Under the pieces are notes generated by a model. The model was not told the origin of the DNA and searched no databases. It saw only the letters and a list, made by a program, of their open reading frames with translations. Below are positions 17,925 to 26,243 of a stretch of 48,867 bases of DNA, in pieces (the stretch's first letter is position 1; each line of letters begins with the position of its first letter). Source of the stretch: Microcaldota archaeon (lineage in GTDB: Archaea; Micrarchaeota; Micrarchaeia; Anstonellales; Bilamarchaeaceae); contig JAUWMC010000003.1 of assembly GCA_030613375.1 (NCBI GenBank), forward strand, positions 1 through 48,867. The letters are read 5' to 3'. Made by a program: the position numbers and the translations under genes.

Positions 17925-19733
17925 ATGATACTCAACGCAAAGCACCAGATTGCAAGCCTTATTTCCAAAGCGACTGATGAGGATGAAAGCGTATGCTTTA
18001 CTACTCTCGAAATTGCTGAAGAGGGAAAGGGGGATGTTGCAAGTAAGATTGGGTTTATTCTGGCAAAGAAGATGAAGATGAGCCCTGCACAGGCTGCGGG
18101 AGAAATTGTAGAGAAGCTCAAACCACATGAGTGGGTGAAAAGCGTTGAGGTTTCTGGTCCATACATAAACTTCTTTTTAAGCGATGAGTTTTACGCTGAA
18201 GCTGTGCGGAGAATCCTGGAGATGGAAAGAGAATATGGATCCGGGAACTCCGGAAGGAGGGTTATTGTAGAGTCTCCTGCTGTGAATCCAAATAAGCCCT
18301 GGCATATTGGACACCTAAGGAATGCGTTGCTTGGAGATTCTGTTGCAAATCTTTTGCAGTTTTCCGGGGATGATGTACAGAGGATGGATTATATTGATGA
18401 TTTGGGTTTGCAGGTTGCTCAGAGTTTGTGGGGCTACCTAAACATGGATAAAAAAATTGAGGGAAAAACTGATCACTGGATTGGGCATGAGTACGTAAAG
18501 GTTGCGGGGATGGTGGAAAAAGATGAAGTTGTAAAAAAATCTATTGAGGGGATTTTGAAGGAGATGGAAAATGGAGGAAATGAAACTGCGGAGAAAGCCC
18601 GGTGGCTTGCAGAAGAATGCGTAAAGGCTCAGTATGAAACCGCATTCAATTATGGAAATCATGAGAATGTGCTTATTTGTGAAAGTGACATTATGCGGGA
18701 AATTTTTGAGGAGGGGATTGAGAAATTGAAGAAAAGTGGGGCAGTTACGCACGAAACCAGTGGAAAGAGCAAAGGATGTTGGGTAGTAAAACTCGGAGGA
18801 AAGATGAGGGGGATGACTGACCCGGATAAGATACTTATACGAAGTAATGGAACTGTTACGTATACTGGAAAGGATATGATTTTTCATTTGTGGAAATTTG
18901 GGAAATTGGAGGGAGATTTCAAATACTCTAAATTCATGGACCAGCCTACAGATGGGGTTGCATACATTACTTCCAAAAAGGGAGTAAAGAAGGATTTTGG
19001 GAAAGCAGATCTGATCGTGAATGTAATTGGAGTGGAGCAGAAGTACCCGCAGGAAGTAATCAAACATGTATTGGGTGTGCTTGAGTACAATAAGGAAGCG
19101 GAGAATTTCGTGCATTTGGCTTATGAGCATGCATGGCTTCCAGAAGTGAAGTTCTCCGGAAGGAAAGGGACTTGGATAGGGCATACAGCAGATGAGCTTG
19201 CAATAGAGGGAAAAAAGAGGGCTTTGGAAAAGGTGAAGAGCGAGCTTCCGGAAGAGGAAAAGGAAATTATTGCTGAAGAAGTTGCGATTGGAGCGATAAG
19301 ATATGCGTTCCTGAAGATTGCCCCTGAGAAGAAATTGGTGTTTAAATGGGATGAAGTTTTGAGTTTGGAAGGCGACTCTGGACCGTATTTGCAATATGCA
19401 TGCGTGCGTGCAAGGAGGATTATGGAAAAGGCGGGGTATGAAGCTGCAGTAAAATCGTATGAATTTAATGCTGAAGAGAAACGGCTGATAAAGGAGCTGG
19501 CGAGGTTCCCGGAGATTGTTGGAAATGCTACAAAAAAGATGAGGCCACACATGGTTTCAGATTACCTTTACTCTCTCTCTAATGTGTTTAGCAAGTTCTA
19601 CACAAACAATCCTGTGATTAAAGCAGAAAATGAAAAGGAGAGGAAGATGAGGCTCGCGATGGTTTCCGCATTTAACAATGTGCTTTCAATTGGATTAGGA
19701 ATTCTTGGGGTCCCTATACCGAATAAAATGTAG
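17925..19733 (+). CDS. argS: Arginyl-tRNA synthetase
   Basis: A class I synthetase that charges tRNA-Arg. An N-terminal Add-1 type domain is followed by the HIGH signature within VNPNKPWHIGHLRNALLGD. The KMSK region is replaced by FSGRKGTWI, as in many ArgRS enzymes. A DALR-type anticodon-binding domain at the C-terminus contains YLQYACVRARRIMEKAG. ATG 17925 is preferred over GTG 17916: a TATA-like stretch (CTTTTTATTTATTC) lies about 25-30 nt upstream, so the mRNA may be leaderless. The gene ends head-to-head against the RIO1 gene with no spacer. Confidence 0.96.
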   Translation: MILNAKHQIASLISKATDEDESVCFTTLEIAEEGKGDVASKIGFILAKKMKMSPAQAAGEIVEKLKPHEWVKSVEVSGPYINFFLSDEFYAEAVRRILEMEREYGSGNSGRRVIVESPAVNPNKPWHIGHLRNALLGDSVANLLQFSGDDVQRMDYIDDLGLQVAQSLWGYLNMDKKIEGKTDHWIGHEYVKVAGMVEKDEVVKKSIEGILKEMENGGNETAEKARWLAEECVKAQYETAFNYGNHENVLICESDIMREIFEEGIEKLKKSGAVTHETSGKSKGCWVVKLGGKMRGMTDPDKILIRSNGTVTYTGKDMIFHLWKFGKLEGDFKYSKFMDQPTDGVAYITSKKGVKKDFGKADLIVNVIGVEQKYPQEVIKHVLGVLEYNKEAENFVHLAYEHAWLPEVKFSGRKGTWIGHTADELAIEGKKRALEKVKSELPEEEKEIIAEEVAIGAIRYAFLKIAPEKKLVFKWDEVLSLEGDSGPYLQYACVRARRIMEKAGYEAAVKSYEFNAEEKRLIKELARFPEIVGNATKKMRPHMVSDYLYSLSNVFSKFYTNNPVIKAENEKERKMRLAMVSAFNNVLSIGLGILGVPIPNKM

Positions 19734-20474
19734 CTAAGACTTGACGTATTTGAGAGCCTCTTCAAAGTCCATTTTGAATCCGTGCTTGGAGAAATACTTT
19801 ACGATGTTGTACACATCTCTTTCCAGGTATCTTTCTGAATTGGGATGGGAGAGAATTACGCCCTGTCCGAAATCAATAAGGTAAGGCTTGGGGCCAACTA
19901 GAATGTTGTATTCACTTATATCTGCGTGAACCAAGCCCGCACGGTACAGTTTGCGGATGTCTAAAAGAATGCTTTTGAGTTGTGAAATGGATTCCGGACC
20001 CAGAATGTTCAACTGGGTATAAGGGAGCCCATCTTCACCCAAAAATTCCATAATTAAAATATTTTTTACTTGGAGAAGGGGTTTCGGAGCATGCACTTTG
20101 GCTTTGGCGCAAATTTCCAGGTTTTTGTATTCTTTTTGTGCAAAAGCAGATACTAAATCCCTTTCCGTGTGACGGAACTTTTTGAAGCGCCGATCACCTT
20201 CGATGTATTCCTTGCGGCGCATGAACTTGGTTGTTTCAATTTTGTAGATTTTTACTGCAATAGGTGAACCTGAAGGAGTAGTTGCGCGGAATACGTTTGC
20301 TTCTTTCCCTGTGGAAATAGGATTGTCTACTGTTTGAAGTATCCCTTTTCCCATAAGTTTAGAAAGTGCAAGCAAAGTAGAGCGGTCGAAAACTTCACTC
20401 TCTACCTTGAATCGTTCCTTAAGTAAAAAGTCGTCTTTTGAAGGCCTTTTTCTTTTTGAAACCTTCCTAGCCAT
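19734..20474 (-). CDS. RIO1-type serine kinase/ATPase
   Basis: RIO1 is an atypical kinase-ATPase in small-subunit maturation. The 246-aa protein has the RIO nucleotide loop STGKEANVFRA, the Lys in AVKIYKIETT, the flexible loop following RRKEYIEGDRRF, the catalytic HADISEYNIL and the metal-binding LIDFGQG. The N-terminal ~45 residues form the usual basic and winged-helix-like lead. It starts immediately after the aIF1A stop (TAGATG), so it is the third gene of a translation operon with aIF2-beta and aIF1A, a pairing common in archaea. Confidence 0.95.
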   Translation of the reverse strand: MARKVSKRKRPSKDDFLLKERFKVESEVFDRSTLLALSKLMGKGILQTVDNPISTGKEANVFRATTPSGSPIAVKIYKIETTKFMRRKEYIEGDRRFKKFRHTERDLVSAFAQKEYKNLEICAKAKVHAPKPLLQVKNILIMEFLGEDGLPYTQLNILGPESISQLKSILLDIRKLYRAGLVHADISEYNILVGPKPYLIDFGQGVILSHPNSERYLERDVYNIVKYFSKHGFKMDFEEALKYVKS

Positions 20475-20840
20475 CTATCCTACCTTTAAGTAGCCCTTGT
20501 CTTGGAGCCATCTCTTCTCATTGGGGTGGTATCTCCAAACGACATCTCCTTTCTTATCTCCTTGGATTTCCCATGGCCGAATAGAAACTGCATCTCCTTC
20601 CCTAACCCAAATCCTTCTCTTGAGTTTTCCGGGAATTCTGCCCATTCTCTCTTTTCCATCGTTGCACATGACAGTCATGCGGCCTCCTCCCATAATTCCT
20701 GTTACTATTCCAAGCATTGCTCCATCACGCGGAAGTTTTACACGCATTATTGGCTGAACTGTTCCTGGTGCCGGCTTCCTCTTGGGTTTCTTTTTAATTC
20801 CCCTAAAGCCTGGTTTTTTCTTCTTTCTTCCTGCTGCCAT
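20475..20840 (-). CDS. Translation initiation factor aIF1A
   Basis: aIF1A binds the ribosomal A site during initiation. The ~121-aa protein has a very basic N-terminal tail (GRKKKKPGFRGIKKKPKRKP) and an S1/OB fold (LGIVTGIMGGGRMTVMC, GRIPGKLKRRIWVREGD). I choose ATG 20840 because it overlaps the aIF2-beta stop as TAATG, and the protein begins MAAGRKKKK; the track start at 20867 is an upstream in-frame codon inside aIF2-beta. The basic tail is longer than in many archaeal aIF1A proteins. Confidence 0.95.
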   Translation of the reverse strand: MAAGRKKKKPGFRGIKKKPKRKPAPGTVQPIMRVKLPRDGAMLGIVTGIMGGGRMTVMCNDGKERMGRIPGKLKRRIWVREGDAVSIRPWEIQGDKKGDVVWRYHPNEKRWLQDKGYLKVG

Positions 20841-21241
20841 TATTTCACCGCCGACCTGGCTCCGCAAGCTTCACAAACCAATACCTTGGATCTATGGCCT
20901 GTATCCTCTATATGAGTATCCGGCTTTCCACATTGCTCGCAAATCACGTACGTTTTAACGTACTCAGTAAACTTCTTGTTCAGAAGATCTCTGTTGAGCT
21001 TCCTGTGCAAAATAAGCCTGTCTCCTTCAGGAGTTGCAGGAACTGCAAATTCCTTTGAAAAGTATTTGAGTATGTGCTCAGGTGTTCTCCTTATTTTTTG
21101 GAGGATCTGGGAAAAATTGCGAATTATTGTTTTGTTTCCTTCTACAAAAACCTCAAGTGTGGGAATTTCGAAACGCTCTCCTGTACCTATGTCTTCAGGC
21201 AGCTCTTTGTGTGCTTTATCTAAAAGGTCATCATAATCCAT
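20840..21241 (-). CDS. Translation initiation factor aIF2 subunit beta
   Basis: The beta subunit of aIF2, which delivers initiator tRNA to the ribosome. The protein is about 133 aa. It has the alpha-beta core (KTIIRNFSQILQKIRRTPEHILKYFSKE) and a C-terminal zinc ribbon with CEQCGKP and CEACGAR. GGTGA lies 4 nt upstream of ATG 21241. Minus-strand GTTTTTAAAGTTTCC upstream (near 21280) is a likely TATA box. It is the first gene of the aIF2-beta, aIF1A, RIO1 operon. Confidence 0.95.
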   Translation of the reverse strand: MDYDDLLDKAHKELPEDIGTGERFEIPTLEVFVEGNKTIIRNFSQILQKIRRTPEHILKYFSKEFAVPATPEGDRLILHRKLNRDLLNKKFTEYVKTYVICEQCGKPDTHIEDTGHRSKVLVCEACGARSAVK

Positions 21242-21293
21242 CAATTCACCGTTTAATTTGAGATGTTATGGGTGAGGAAACTTTAAAAACTGA

Positions 21294-22559
21294 CTATTCA
21301 GTCCCCTCCTGCCAACTTGACAGGTATCTTATCTGTTCCTCTGTTAAAACATCAAATTTTACTCCCATTGCTTCAAGCTGTAATTTGGAGATTTCGATGT
21401 CTACCTCAGCCGGGAGATCAACTACCTTTGCTCCCAGTTTTCCCTTATTTTTCACTAGATACTCACATGCAAGTGCCTGGCCTGCAAAAGAAGTTGCCAT
21501 TACTTCAGAAGGGTGGCCTTCTGCTGCACTGAGGTTTACAAGTCTTCCTCCTGCACAGAGATACAATCTCTTTCCATTTAGAATAAATTCCTCCAGGAAA
21601 GGCCTCATCTCTCTTTCTGCAGATGCATTTTCTCGTAGGGAAGTAACATCAATTTCACAATCAAAATGACCAGAATTTGCCATGATTGCATCATTCTTCA
21701 TCATTTTCATGTGTTCCAATGAGATGACGTGCTTGTTTCCTGTAACTGTGATGAAGATATCTCCTAGTTTTGCAGCATCATTCATTTGCATTACTCTATG
21801 TCCATCGTAGAATGCCTGGAGGGCCCTAAATGGTTTAACTTCGGTTACAATTACATTTGCACCCATTGCTTTTGCCCTTAGCGCTACACCTTTTCCGCAA
21901 TCTCCATAACCTACTACAACCAGTGTTCTTCCTGCAAGGAGAACATTTGTTGCACGAAGAATCCCATCTAAAGTAGATTGGCCTGTTCCATAATAGTTGT
22001 CCAGAAGATGTTTGGTGTCATTGTCGTTTACTGCAACCACTGGATATTTTAGTGCATTATCTTTGGCCATTGCATCAAGCCGGATTATTCCTGTTGTTGT
22101 TTCTTCACAACCTCCAATCATGGAATCCAACAATTCAGGTTTTTCTGTGTGGATTAGCTTTAGGAGGTCTCCCCCATCATCGATTGTGATTTGTGGTTTT
22201 TGTTTCAATACTTCATTTAAGTATCTATAATAATCATCGGTTGTTTCTCCCTTGTATCCATAAACCGAAAATCCGTCTGCAACCAGGGCTGCAGCAACAT
22301 CATCCTGGGTAGAAAGAGGGTTGCATCCTGCAATTGTAACTTTTGCCCCTCCTGCCCTGAGTGTGTAAAGAAGGATTGCGGTCTCTTTAGTTACATGAAG
22401 TGCTAATCCTATTGTGATTCCCTCAAATGGTTTTTCCTTTTCAAACCTCTCTATAATTGACTTTAGGCTTGTCATATGATTTTTTGCCCACTCGATATTC
22501 TTTTTCCCCTGCTCTGCAAGGGACATGTCTTTAACTTCATAATTCTCTCCTGTATCCAT
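21294..22559 (-). CDS. ahcY: Adenosylhomocysteinase (S-adenosyl/S-inosyl-homocysteine hydrolase)
   Basis: An NAD-dependent enzyme that removes the methylation by-product SAH, releasing homocysteine. The 421-aa length suits the archaeal form. GLALHVTKETAILLYTLRAGG and CNPLSTQDDVAAAL lie in the substrate domain. DDGGDL and EETTTGIIRL are present. The NAD loop is VVGYGDCGKGVALRAKAMG, followed by ANSGHFDCEID. The C-terminus has the shorter archaeal ending. A deaminase able to act on SAH or MTA is encoded about 2.4 kb away (24954). In Methanocaldococcus the hydrolase prefers S-inosylhomocysteine made by such a deaminase, so the two may act in sequence here. Confidence 0.97.
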   Translation of the reverse strand: MDTGENYEVKDMSLAEQGKKNIEWAKNHMTSLKSIIERFEKEKPFEGITIGLALHVTKETAILLYTLRAGGAKVTIAGCNPLSTQDDVAAALVADGFSVYGYKGETTDDYYRYLNEVLKQKPQITIDDGGDLLKLIHTEKPELLDSMIGGCEETTTGIIRLDAMAKDNALKYPVVAVNDNDTKHLLDNYYGTGQSTLDGILRATNVLLAGRTLVVVGYGDCGKGVALRAKAMGANVIVTEVKPFRALQAFYDGHRVMQMNDAAKLGDIFITVTGNKHVISLEHMKMMKNDAIMANSGHFDCEIDVTSLRENASAEREMRPFLEEFILNGKRLYLCAGGRLVNLSAAEGHPSEVMATSFAGQALACEYLVKNKGKLGAKVVDLPAEVDIEISKLQLEAMGVKFDVLTEEQIRYLSSWQEGTE

Positions 22560-22636
22560 AGAAACACCAGAATTCGTATTGAGTATACTTCAAAATGATT
22601 ATATAGGCTTCTCCCCTGGATAGGCAAACATTTTAA

Positions 22637-22674
22637 TTATCAACTATTTGATAGTATTATCAAAAGGTTGATAA
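22637..22674 (+). promoter_or_regulatory. Nested palindromic operator of the wHTH-MNT/HEPN pair
   Basis: Two perfect inverted repeats are nested: outer TTATCAAC (22637-22644) with GTTGATAA (22667-22674), and inner TTTGATA (22647-22653) with TATCAAA (22658-22664). All arms share a TGATA/TATCA core. The array ends one base before the start codon of the regulator-like gene and abuts the TTTTAATT TATA-like element, so binding should block transcription. Confidence 0.7.
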
Positions 22675-22675
22675 T

Positions 22676-23203
22676 ATGGCGCACACCCTACTCTCCCGAA
22701 AAGGCAGTGGAAAGCTACTCTCAGTACTTATAAAATACCCAAAACGGAGATTCAGCATAAATGAACTTTCAAAGGAAGCAAATGTCCCGTTTGGAAGCGT
22801 GTGGAACATATTGCAGGAATGGGAGCGATTCAGGGTAATTAACATGGAAAAAATTGGCAACACTAAAGCAGTTTCCCTGGGCTCAGGGCCCCACCTGGAA
22901 ACTGCCAAAATGCTTCTGGAGCTGGAAAAGAGCCCGCAGAGAGCAAGCTTGGGAGCAATTGCAAAAGAATTGAAGAAGAGGGGGGTGGGGCGAGCCTTTC
23001 TCTTTGGAAGTGTTGCGCAGGGAAAAGAAAAACCGGTTAGTGATATTGACATTGCACTAATCTCCCCAAAAGGATTTGATTCTGCAAAAGAAGCAATTGA
23101 GCTGGAAGGCCTATTGGCAGTAAAGGTGATGTTTGTGGAATTCAGGAAAGAGAAGGAATTACTGGAATTCCTGAAAGGAAAAAAACATGAGGTATTGGTT
23201 TAG
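22676..23203 (+). CDS. wHTH-nucleotidyltransferase fusion (MntA-like antitoxin)
   Basis: A 175-aa two-domain protein. Residues about 10-70 form a winged helix (FSINELSKEANVPFGSVWNIL). Residues about 100-175 form a minimal nucleotidyltransferase with the exact GSx10DxD pattern (Gly111-Ser112, Asp123, Asp125; GSVAQGKEKPVSDID). The third acidic residue often seen later (vDlv) is not evident. MntA-type enzymes neutralise a HEPN toxin, some by AMPylation. A HEPN gene follows with no spacer. The fused wHTH and the palindromes at its start codon point to self-repression. It could alternatively be a general regulator, but the pairing makes toxin-antitoxin likelier. Confidence 0.85.
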   Translation: MAHTLLSRKGSGKLLSVLIKYPKRRFSINELSKEANVPFGSVWNILQEWERFRVINMEKIGNTKAVSLGSGPHLETAKMLLELEKSPQRASLGAIAKELKKRGVGRAFLFGSVAQGKEKPVSDIDIALISPKGFDSAKEAIELEGLLAVKVMFVEFRKEKELLEFLKGKKHEVLV

Positions 23204-23578
23204 ATGGACATTCCGGAAAAAGCAATTGGGGAAGCCGAATCCTGGCTGGATGGTGCAGCCCATGCATTTGAAGCAGGGGATTCCAATGTGGCCTGTGCCA
23301 TGGCAATACACTCAATAATACGGGCAAATGATGCATTGTGCCTCAAATTTCTCAATAGAAAGGCCACCCGGCATGATGATGCGCACATAATGTTCAACCG
23401 AATCCTTAGCCAGGGGAAACTCCCTGCAGAAGAGAAGGAGCATGCGTTTGCTGTGGCCCGGGCAATGCAAAACAAAAGCGGGGCAGATTACGGCAAAATG
23501 GAATTCAGCCAGGGACAGGCAAAAAATACTGTAATTGATGCAGGGAAATTTTTGGAAATGGCAAAAAGCCATTTGTGA
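23204..23578 (+). CDS. HEPN-domain protein (putative toxin partner)
   Basis: A 124-aa all-helical protein of the HEPN superfamily. Its start immediately follows the MNT stop (TAGATG). It carries RKATRH, which fits the Rx4H active-site pattern of HEPN RNases, within RHDDAHIMFNRIL. The HxY tyrosine that is AMPylated in HepT toxins is absent (Asp-Asp follows the His). It thus resembles the archaeal HEPN group, in which RNase activity and the mode of neutralisation are less clear. The inferred role is toxin of the pair with the wHTH-MNT protein. Confidence 0.8.
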   Translation: MDIPEKAIGEAESWLDGAAHAFEAGDSNVACAMAIHSIIRANDALCLKFLNRKATRHDDAHIMFNRILSQGKLPAEEKEHAFAVARAMQNKSGADYGKMEFSQGQAKNTVIDAGKFLEMAKSHL

Positions 23579-23580
23579 AA

Positions 23581-24303
23581 TTACTTCTTATACTGGAGAA
23601 GCTTGCCTTTTTTCCACATCATATTAAACATGTGAAGGAAAGCCTGTGCCATATCCTTGTTGGTTATCCTGATTATGGTGGGTTCTTCCCCAAACACCAG
23701 CACTGCATTGTCTCCACATGCTTCAAGGGTTACCGGACCCAGTCCTTCTTCAGTCAGTTTTACTTCTGTAAGCGGGATTTTTGAAGCACTCTTTCCATAT
23801 TGCTCATCTGAAGGGCCATACATGATTCGCATCTTTATTCCTTTTCTCCAGCGTTTTTCGCGGTGGTACTTGAGATAACTGCCAGCAAGAACATCCACAT
23901 TTTTGGAGGACTGGATTACGTTTATTGTTTTTCCGGATTCGACATCGCCCTCCATTATTGTCTTCAGGCCTTCCCCTCCATAGAGGATTGTGACTGGAGA
24001 CTGCTCAACATCCCTTTTGATTTGCTCAAGATCTTCAACCAGTTCTTCAGTTCTTTTTGCAACCCTCCCAAAAAATGCCTTGGGGGAAGTGGGAATGTAG
24101 TGCTTTCTTTTTCCCGTGTACCCAATCCCAGTCGCGCCTTTTTTTACAAGCTTTTCAAGTACATCCAATAGGTTTGCACGGTGGAGTGAAGTTTTGCGTT
24201 CCAGTGTTTTCAGGTTGGTGCCCCCTGTTTCAAGGAGGGCAAGGTAAACCTTTGCTTCATTTTGGGAGAACCCGAACTCCCTTAATTTGTTGCCTATGTC
24301 CAT
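23581..24303 (-). CDS. TrmB-like transcription regulator
   Basis: A 240-aa protein. The N-terminal winged helix (about 1-70) has the TrmB signature FGFSQNEAKVYLALLETGG. The C-terminal part is a phospholipase-D-like effector domain (KTINVIQSSKNVDVLAG to the end), as found in short TrmB proteins without the maltose-binding domain. The ligand is unknown. It ends 2 nt from the HEPN stop (convergent). An 18-nt inverted repeat lies 33-50 nt upstream of its start, so it may autoregulate and also control the divergent gene at 24389. Confidence 0.88.
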   Translation of the reverse strand: MDIGNKLREFGFSQNEAKVYLALLETGGTNLKTLERKTSLHRANLLDVLEKLVKKGATGIGYTGKRKHYIPTSPKAFFGRVAKRTEELVEDLEQIKRDVEQSPVTILYGGEGLKTIMEGDVESGKTINVIQSSKNVDVLAGSYLKYHREKRWRKGIKMRIMYGPSDEQYGKSASKIPLTEVKLTEEGLGPVTLEACGDNAVLVFGEEPTIIRITNKDMAQAFLHMFNMMWKKGKLLQYKK

Positions 24304-24335
24304 ACCTTTAGTTAATAGAGAAAAGAATTAAAAAG

Positions 24336-24353
24336 TAGTAGTCTTTGCTACTA
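24336..24353. promoter_or_regulatory. Inverted repeat between trmB-like gene and 24389
   Basis: TAGTAG (24336-24341) and CTACTA (24348-24353) form a perfect palindrome with a 6-nt spacer. It sits in the 85-bp divergent intergenic region, next to the AT-rich promoter of the TrmB-like gene. It is a plausible operator for that regulator. Confidence 0.5.
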
Positions 24354-24388
24354 ATCATCTATATTAAAGTGGATGATTGTAAACAATT

Positions 24389-24970
24389 ATGGGAGTAAGA
24401 GCAATTTGCACTAGAATGAAAGAAAAAAGGTTGGAGAAGAGAATCCAGAAGCGGGACAAATTATGGGGGCAGGCAAAAGATAAACTTGAAAAGAGGTGGC
24501 TCTCAAATCATCGAAGACCACCCACTTCTCAGTTAAATCTGGGTTTAGATCTGCCACACAGAATACAGCTGGAAGAACTTTTCGAAGGATATAAACCTGA
24601 TTGCTGCCCCTACTCTGTCCCACGGAGTATAAAGGACATTGTGGAGAAGGAAGTGGTCCATGGATATTCATATACAAAATCCGGCATGCACGGATGGTTA
24701 ATCAAATATCTGTGGGGACTTGGAATACCGATTTGGCTGGGGAGTTTGCTTGTACCTGGATTTCTAATGGCTAGCAAATCCGTTAGCGGACTGATAGCCG
24801 CGCCCATTATGGGAGTTAGCTGGCTAGCAACTAGTTACATATTGCTGCAAATTGACAATAAAATAGAAAAGAACGCGATAAAGGCATTCAGTTCTTGGTT
24901 CTCCAACGCTGATTCCAACAATTCTTTTATATCCTCGCATCCAAAGGATAGCCATGAGCATTCTCATTAA
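24389..24970 (+). CDS. Small membrane protein, unknown
   Basis: A 193-aa protein with a very basic, Arg/Lys-rich N-terminal ~45 residues (KEKRLEKRIQKRDK). A soluble middle with CCPY is followed by two adjacent hydrophobic helices (about 112-135 and 137-156) that form a hairpin. The C-terminal tail is polar and ends HPKDSHEHSH, a His-rich end that might bind metal. I do not recognise the family. The 3' end overlaps mtaD by 17 nt, and the mtaD promoter appears to lie inside its coding sequence. It is divergent from the TrmB-like regulator, which may control it. Confidence 0.65.
   Translation: MGVRAICTRMKEKRLEKRIQKRDKLWGQAKDKLEKRWLSNHRRPPTSQLNLGLDLPHRIQLEELFEGYKPDCCPYSVPRSIKDIVEKEVVHGYSYTKSGMHGWLIKYLWGLGIPIWLGSLLVPGFLMASKSVSGLIAAPIMGVSWLATSYILLQIDNKIEKNAIKAFSSWFSNADSNNSFISSHPKDSHEHSH
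24920..24935 (+). promoter_or_regulatory. Internal promoter for the deaminase gene
   Basis: TTCTTTTATATCCTC lies within the upstream gene about 25 nt before ATG 24954. That is the spacing expected for a leaderless archaeal transcript, and no ribosome binding site precedes the ATG. Confidence 0.4.
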
Positions 24971-26243
24971 GGGAGCAAGAATCATTACGCAGAACGCAAA
25001 CCGGGAGATGCTAAAGGGAGACATACTTATTGAGGGAAACAAGATTGCAGCAATAGGCAAAGAGCTTCCTAAGGAAGAAGTGGAAGAAGTGCTGGAGGGA
25101 AAGGGAAAACTGGTATTTCCTGGATTGGTTAATACGCATACGCATGTTGCGATGGGATTGTTGCGTGGATATGGAGAAGGCTTGCCTTTGCACAGATGGT
25201 TAGAGGAGAAAATCTGGCCTGCGGAAAAAAAGATGACTTCTGAGGATGTTTACTGGGGAACAATGTTGGGAACAATTGAGATGATTAAAAGCGGAACCAC
25301 CTGCTTCAATGAGATGTATATGTTCGGGATAAAACACATGGCAGATGCAGTTATTGAAACCGGGATGCGCGCTGTGCTTGGGAAAGGAGTTTATGATACT
25401 CCTAAAGGGAGGGATAAGGAAAGCGAGATGAAGGAGCTTAAGCATAAAGTGGAGGAAGTAAATGGAATGAATTCCAGAGTACAGGTTGCGGTTGCTGCGC
25501 ATTCTGTGTATACTTGCTCTGAGGAGCTCCTGAAGGATGCTAAGGCTTTTGCAAATGAAGAAGGGTTACAGTTTCATATGCACGTAAGCGAAACCCGGGA
25601 AGAAGTATTCAATTTGCTTAAGGAGAAAAAGATGCGGCCGGTAGAGTATTTGGATTCAATTGGGCTTGTGGATGAAAAATCTGTGTTTGCACATCTTGGG
25701 TGGGTAACCAAAAGAGAAATTTCGCTTGTTGGAAAGGCTGGGGCTACTGTTGCCAACTGCCCTGTAAGTAATCTGAAGCTGGCTACTGGGGGAATATGCC
25801 CGGTTGCCGAGTTCTTTGATGCTGGGGCGAATGTTACGCTTGCTACGGACGGGGCTGCGAGCAACAATTCTTTGGACATGTTTGAGACTATGAAGTTTTC
25901 ACATTTGCTGCAAACTCACAAATACTGGGACCCACAGAAAGTGGATATGGACAGGCTCTGGGATGCTGCTACAATTAATGGGGCAAAGGGAATGGGGATT
26001 AATGCAGGAAGCATAGAAAAAGGAAAGCTTGCGGATTTTGTTTTTGTGGATGCGAAAGCCGTAAACCTTGCACCTTTGCACAGTGACTGGCGCTCGATTA
26101 TTTATTCTATTAATCCGGGGAACGTAACGGATGTAATAGTAGATGGAAAATTTGTTTTGAAAGAGGGAAAGATTACACTTGTGGATGAAGAGAAAGTACT
26201 TGAAAAGGCCACGGAAGTGGCACATGATTTGGTGAATAGATAA
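24954..26243 (+). CDS. mtaD: 5-methylthioadenosine/S-adenosylhomocysteine deaminase family
   Basis: An amidohydrolase-fold enzyme that deaminates MTA, SAH or related adenosines. The 429-aa protein has the metal motif NTHTHVAMGLLRG, then the WLEEKIWPAE helix typical of the MtaD/DadD group. HMHVSETREEV, HLGWVT and the late Asp in ATDGAASNNSLDMFE complete the metal site. A C-terminal composite beta domain (GKLADFVFVD) closes the fold. With ahcY in the same region, conversion of SAH to S-inosylhomocysteine followed by hydrolysis is a reasonable pathway. The exact substrate (MTA, SAH or 5'-deoxyadenosine) cannot be read from sequence. Confidence 0.93.
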   Translation: MSILIKGARIITQNANREMLKGDILIEGNKIAAIGKELPKEEVEEVLEGKGKLVFPGLVNTHTHVAMGLLRGYGEGLPLHRWLEEKIWPAEKKMTSEDVYWGTMLGTIEMIKSGTTCFNEMYMFGIKHMADAVIETGMRAVLGKGVYDTPKGRDKESEMKELKHKVEEVNGMNSRVQVAVAAHSVYTCSEELLKDAKAFANEEGLQFHMHVSETREEVFNLLKEKKMRPVEYLDSIGLVDEKSVFAHLGWVTKREISLVGKAGATVANCPVSNLKLATGGICPVAEFFDAGANVTLATDGAASNNSLDMFETMKFSHLLQTHKYWDPQKVDMDRLWDAATINGAKGMGINAGSIEKGKLADFVFVDAKAVNLAPLHSDWRSIIYSINPGNVTDVIVDGKFVLKEGKITLVDEEKVLEKATEVAHDLVNR

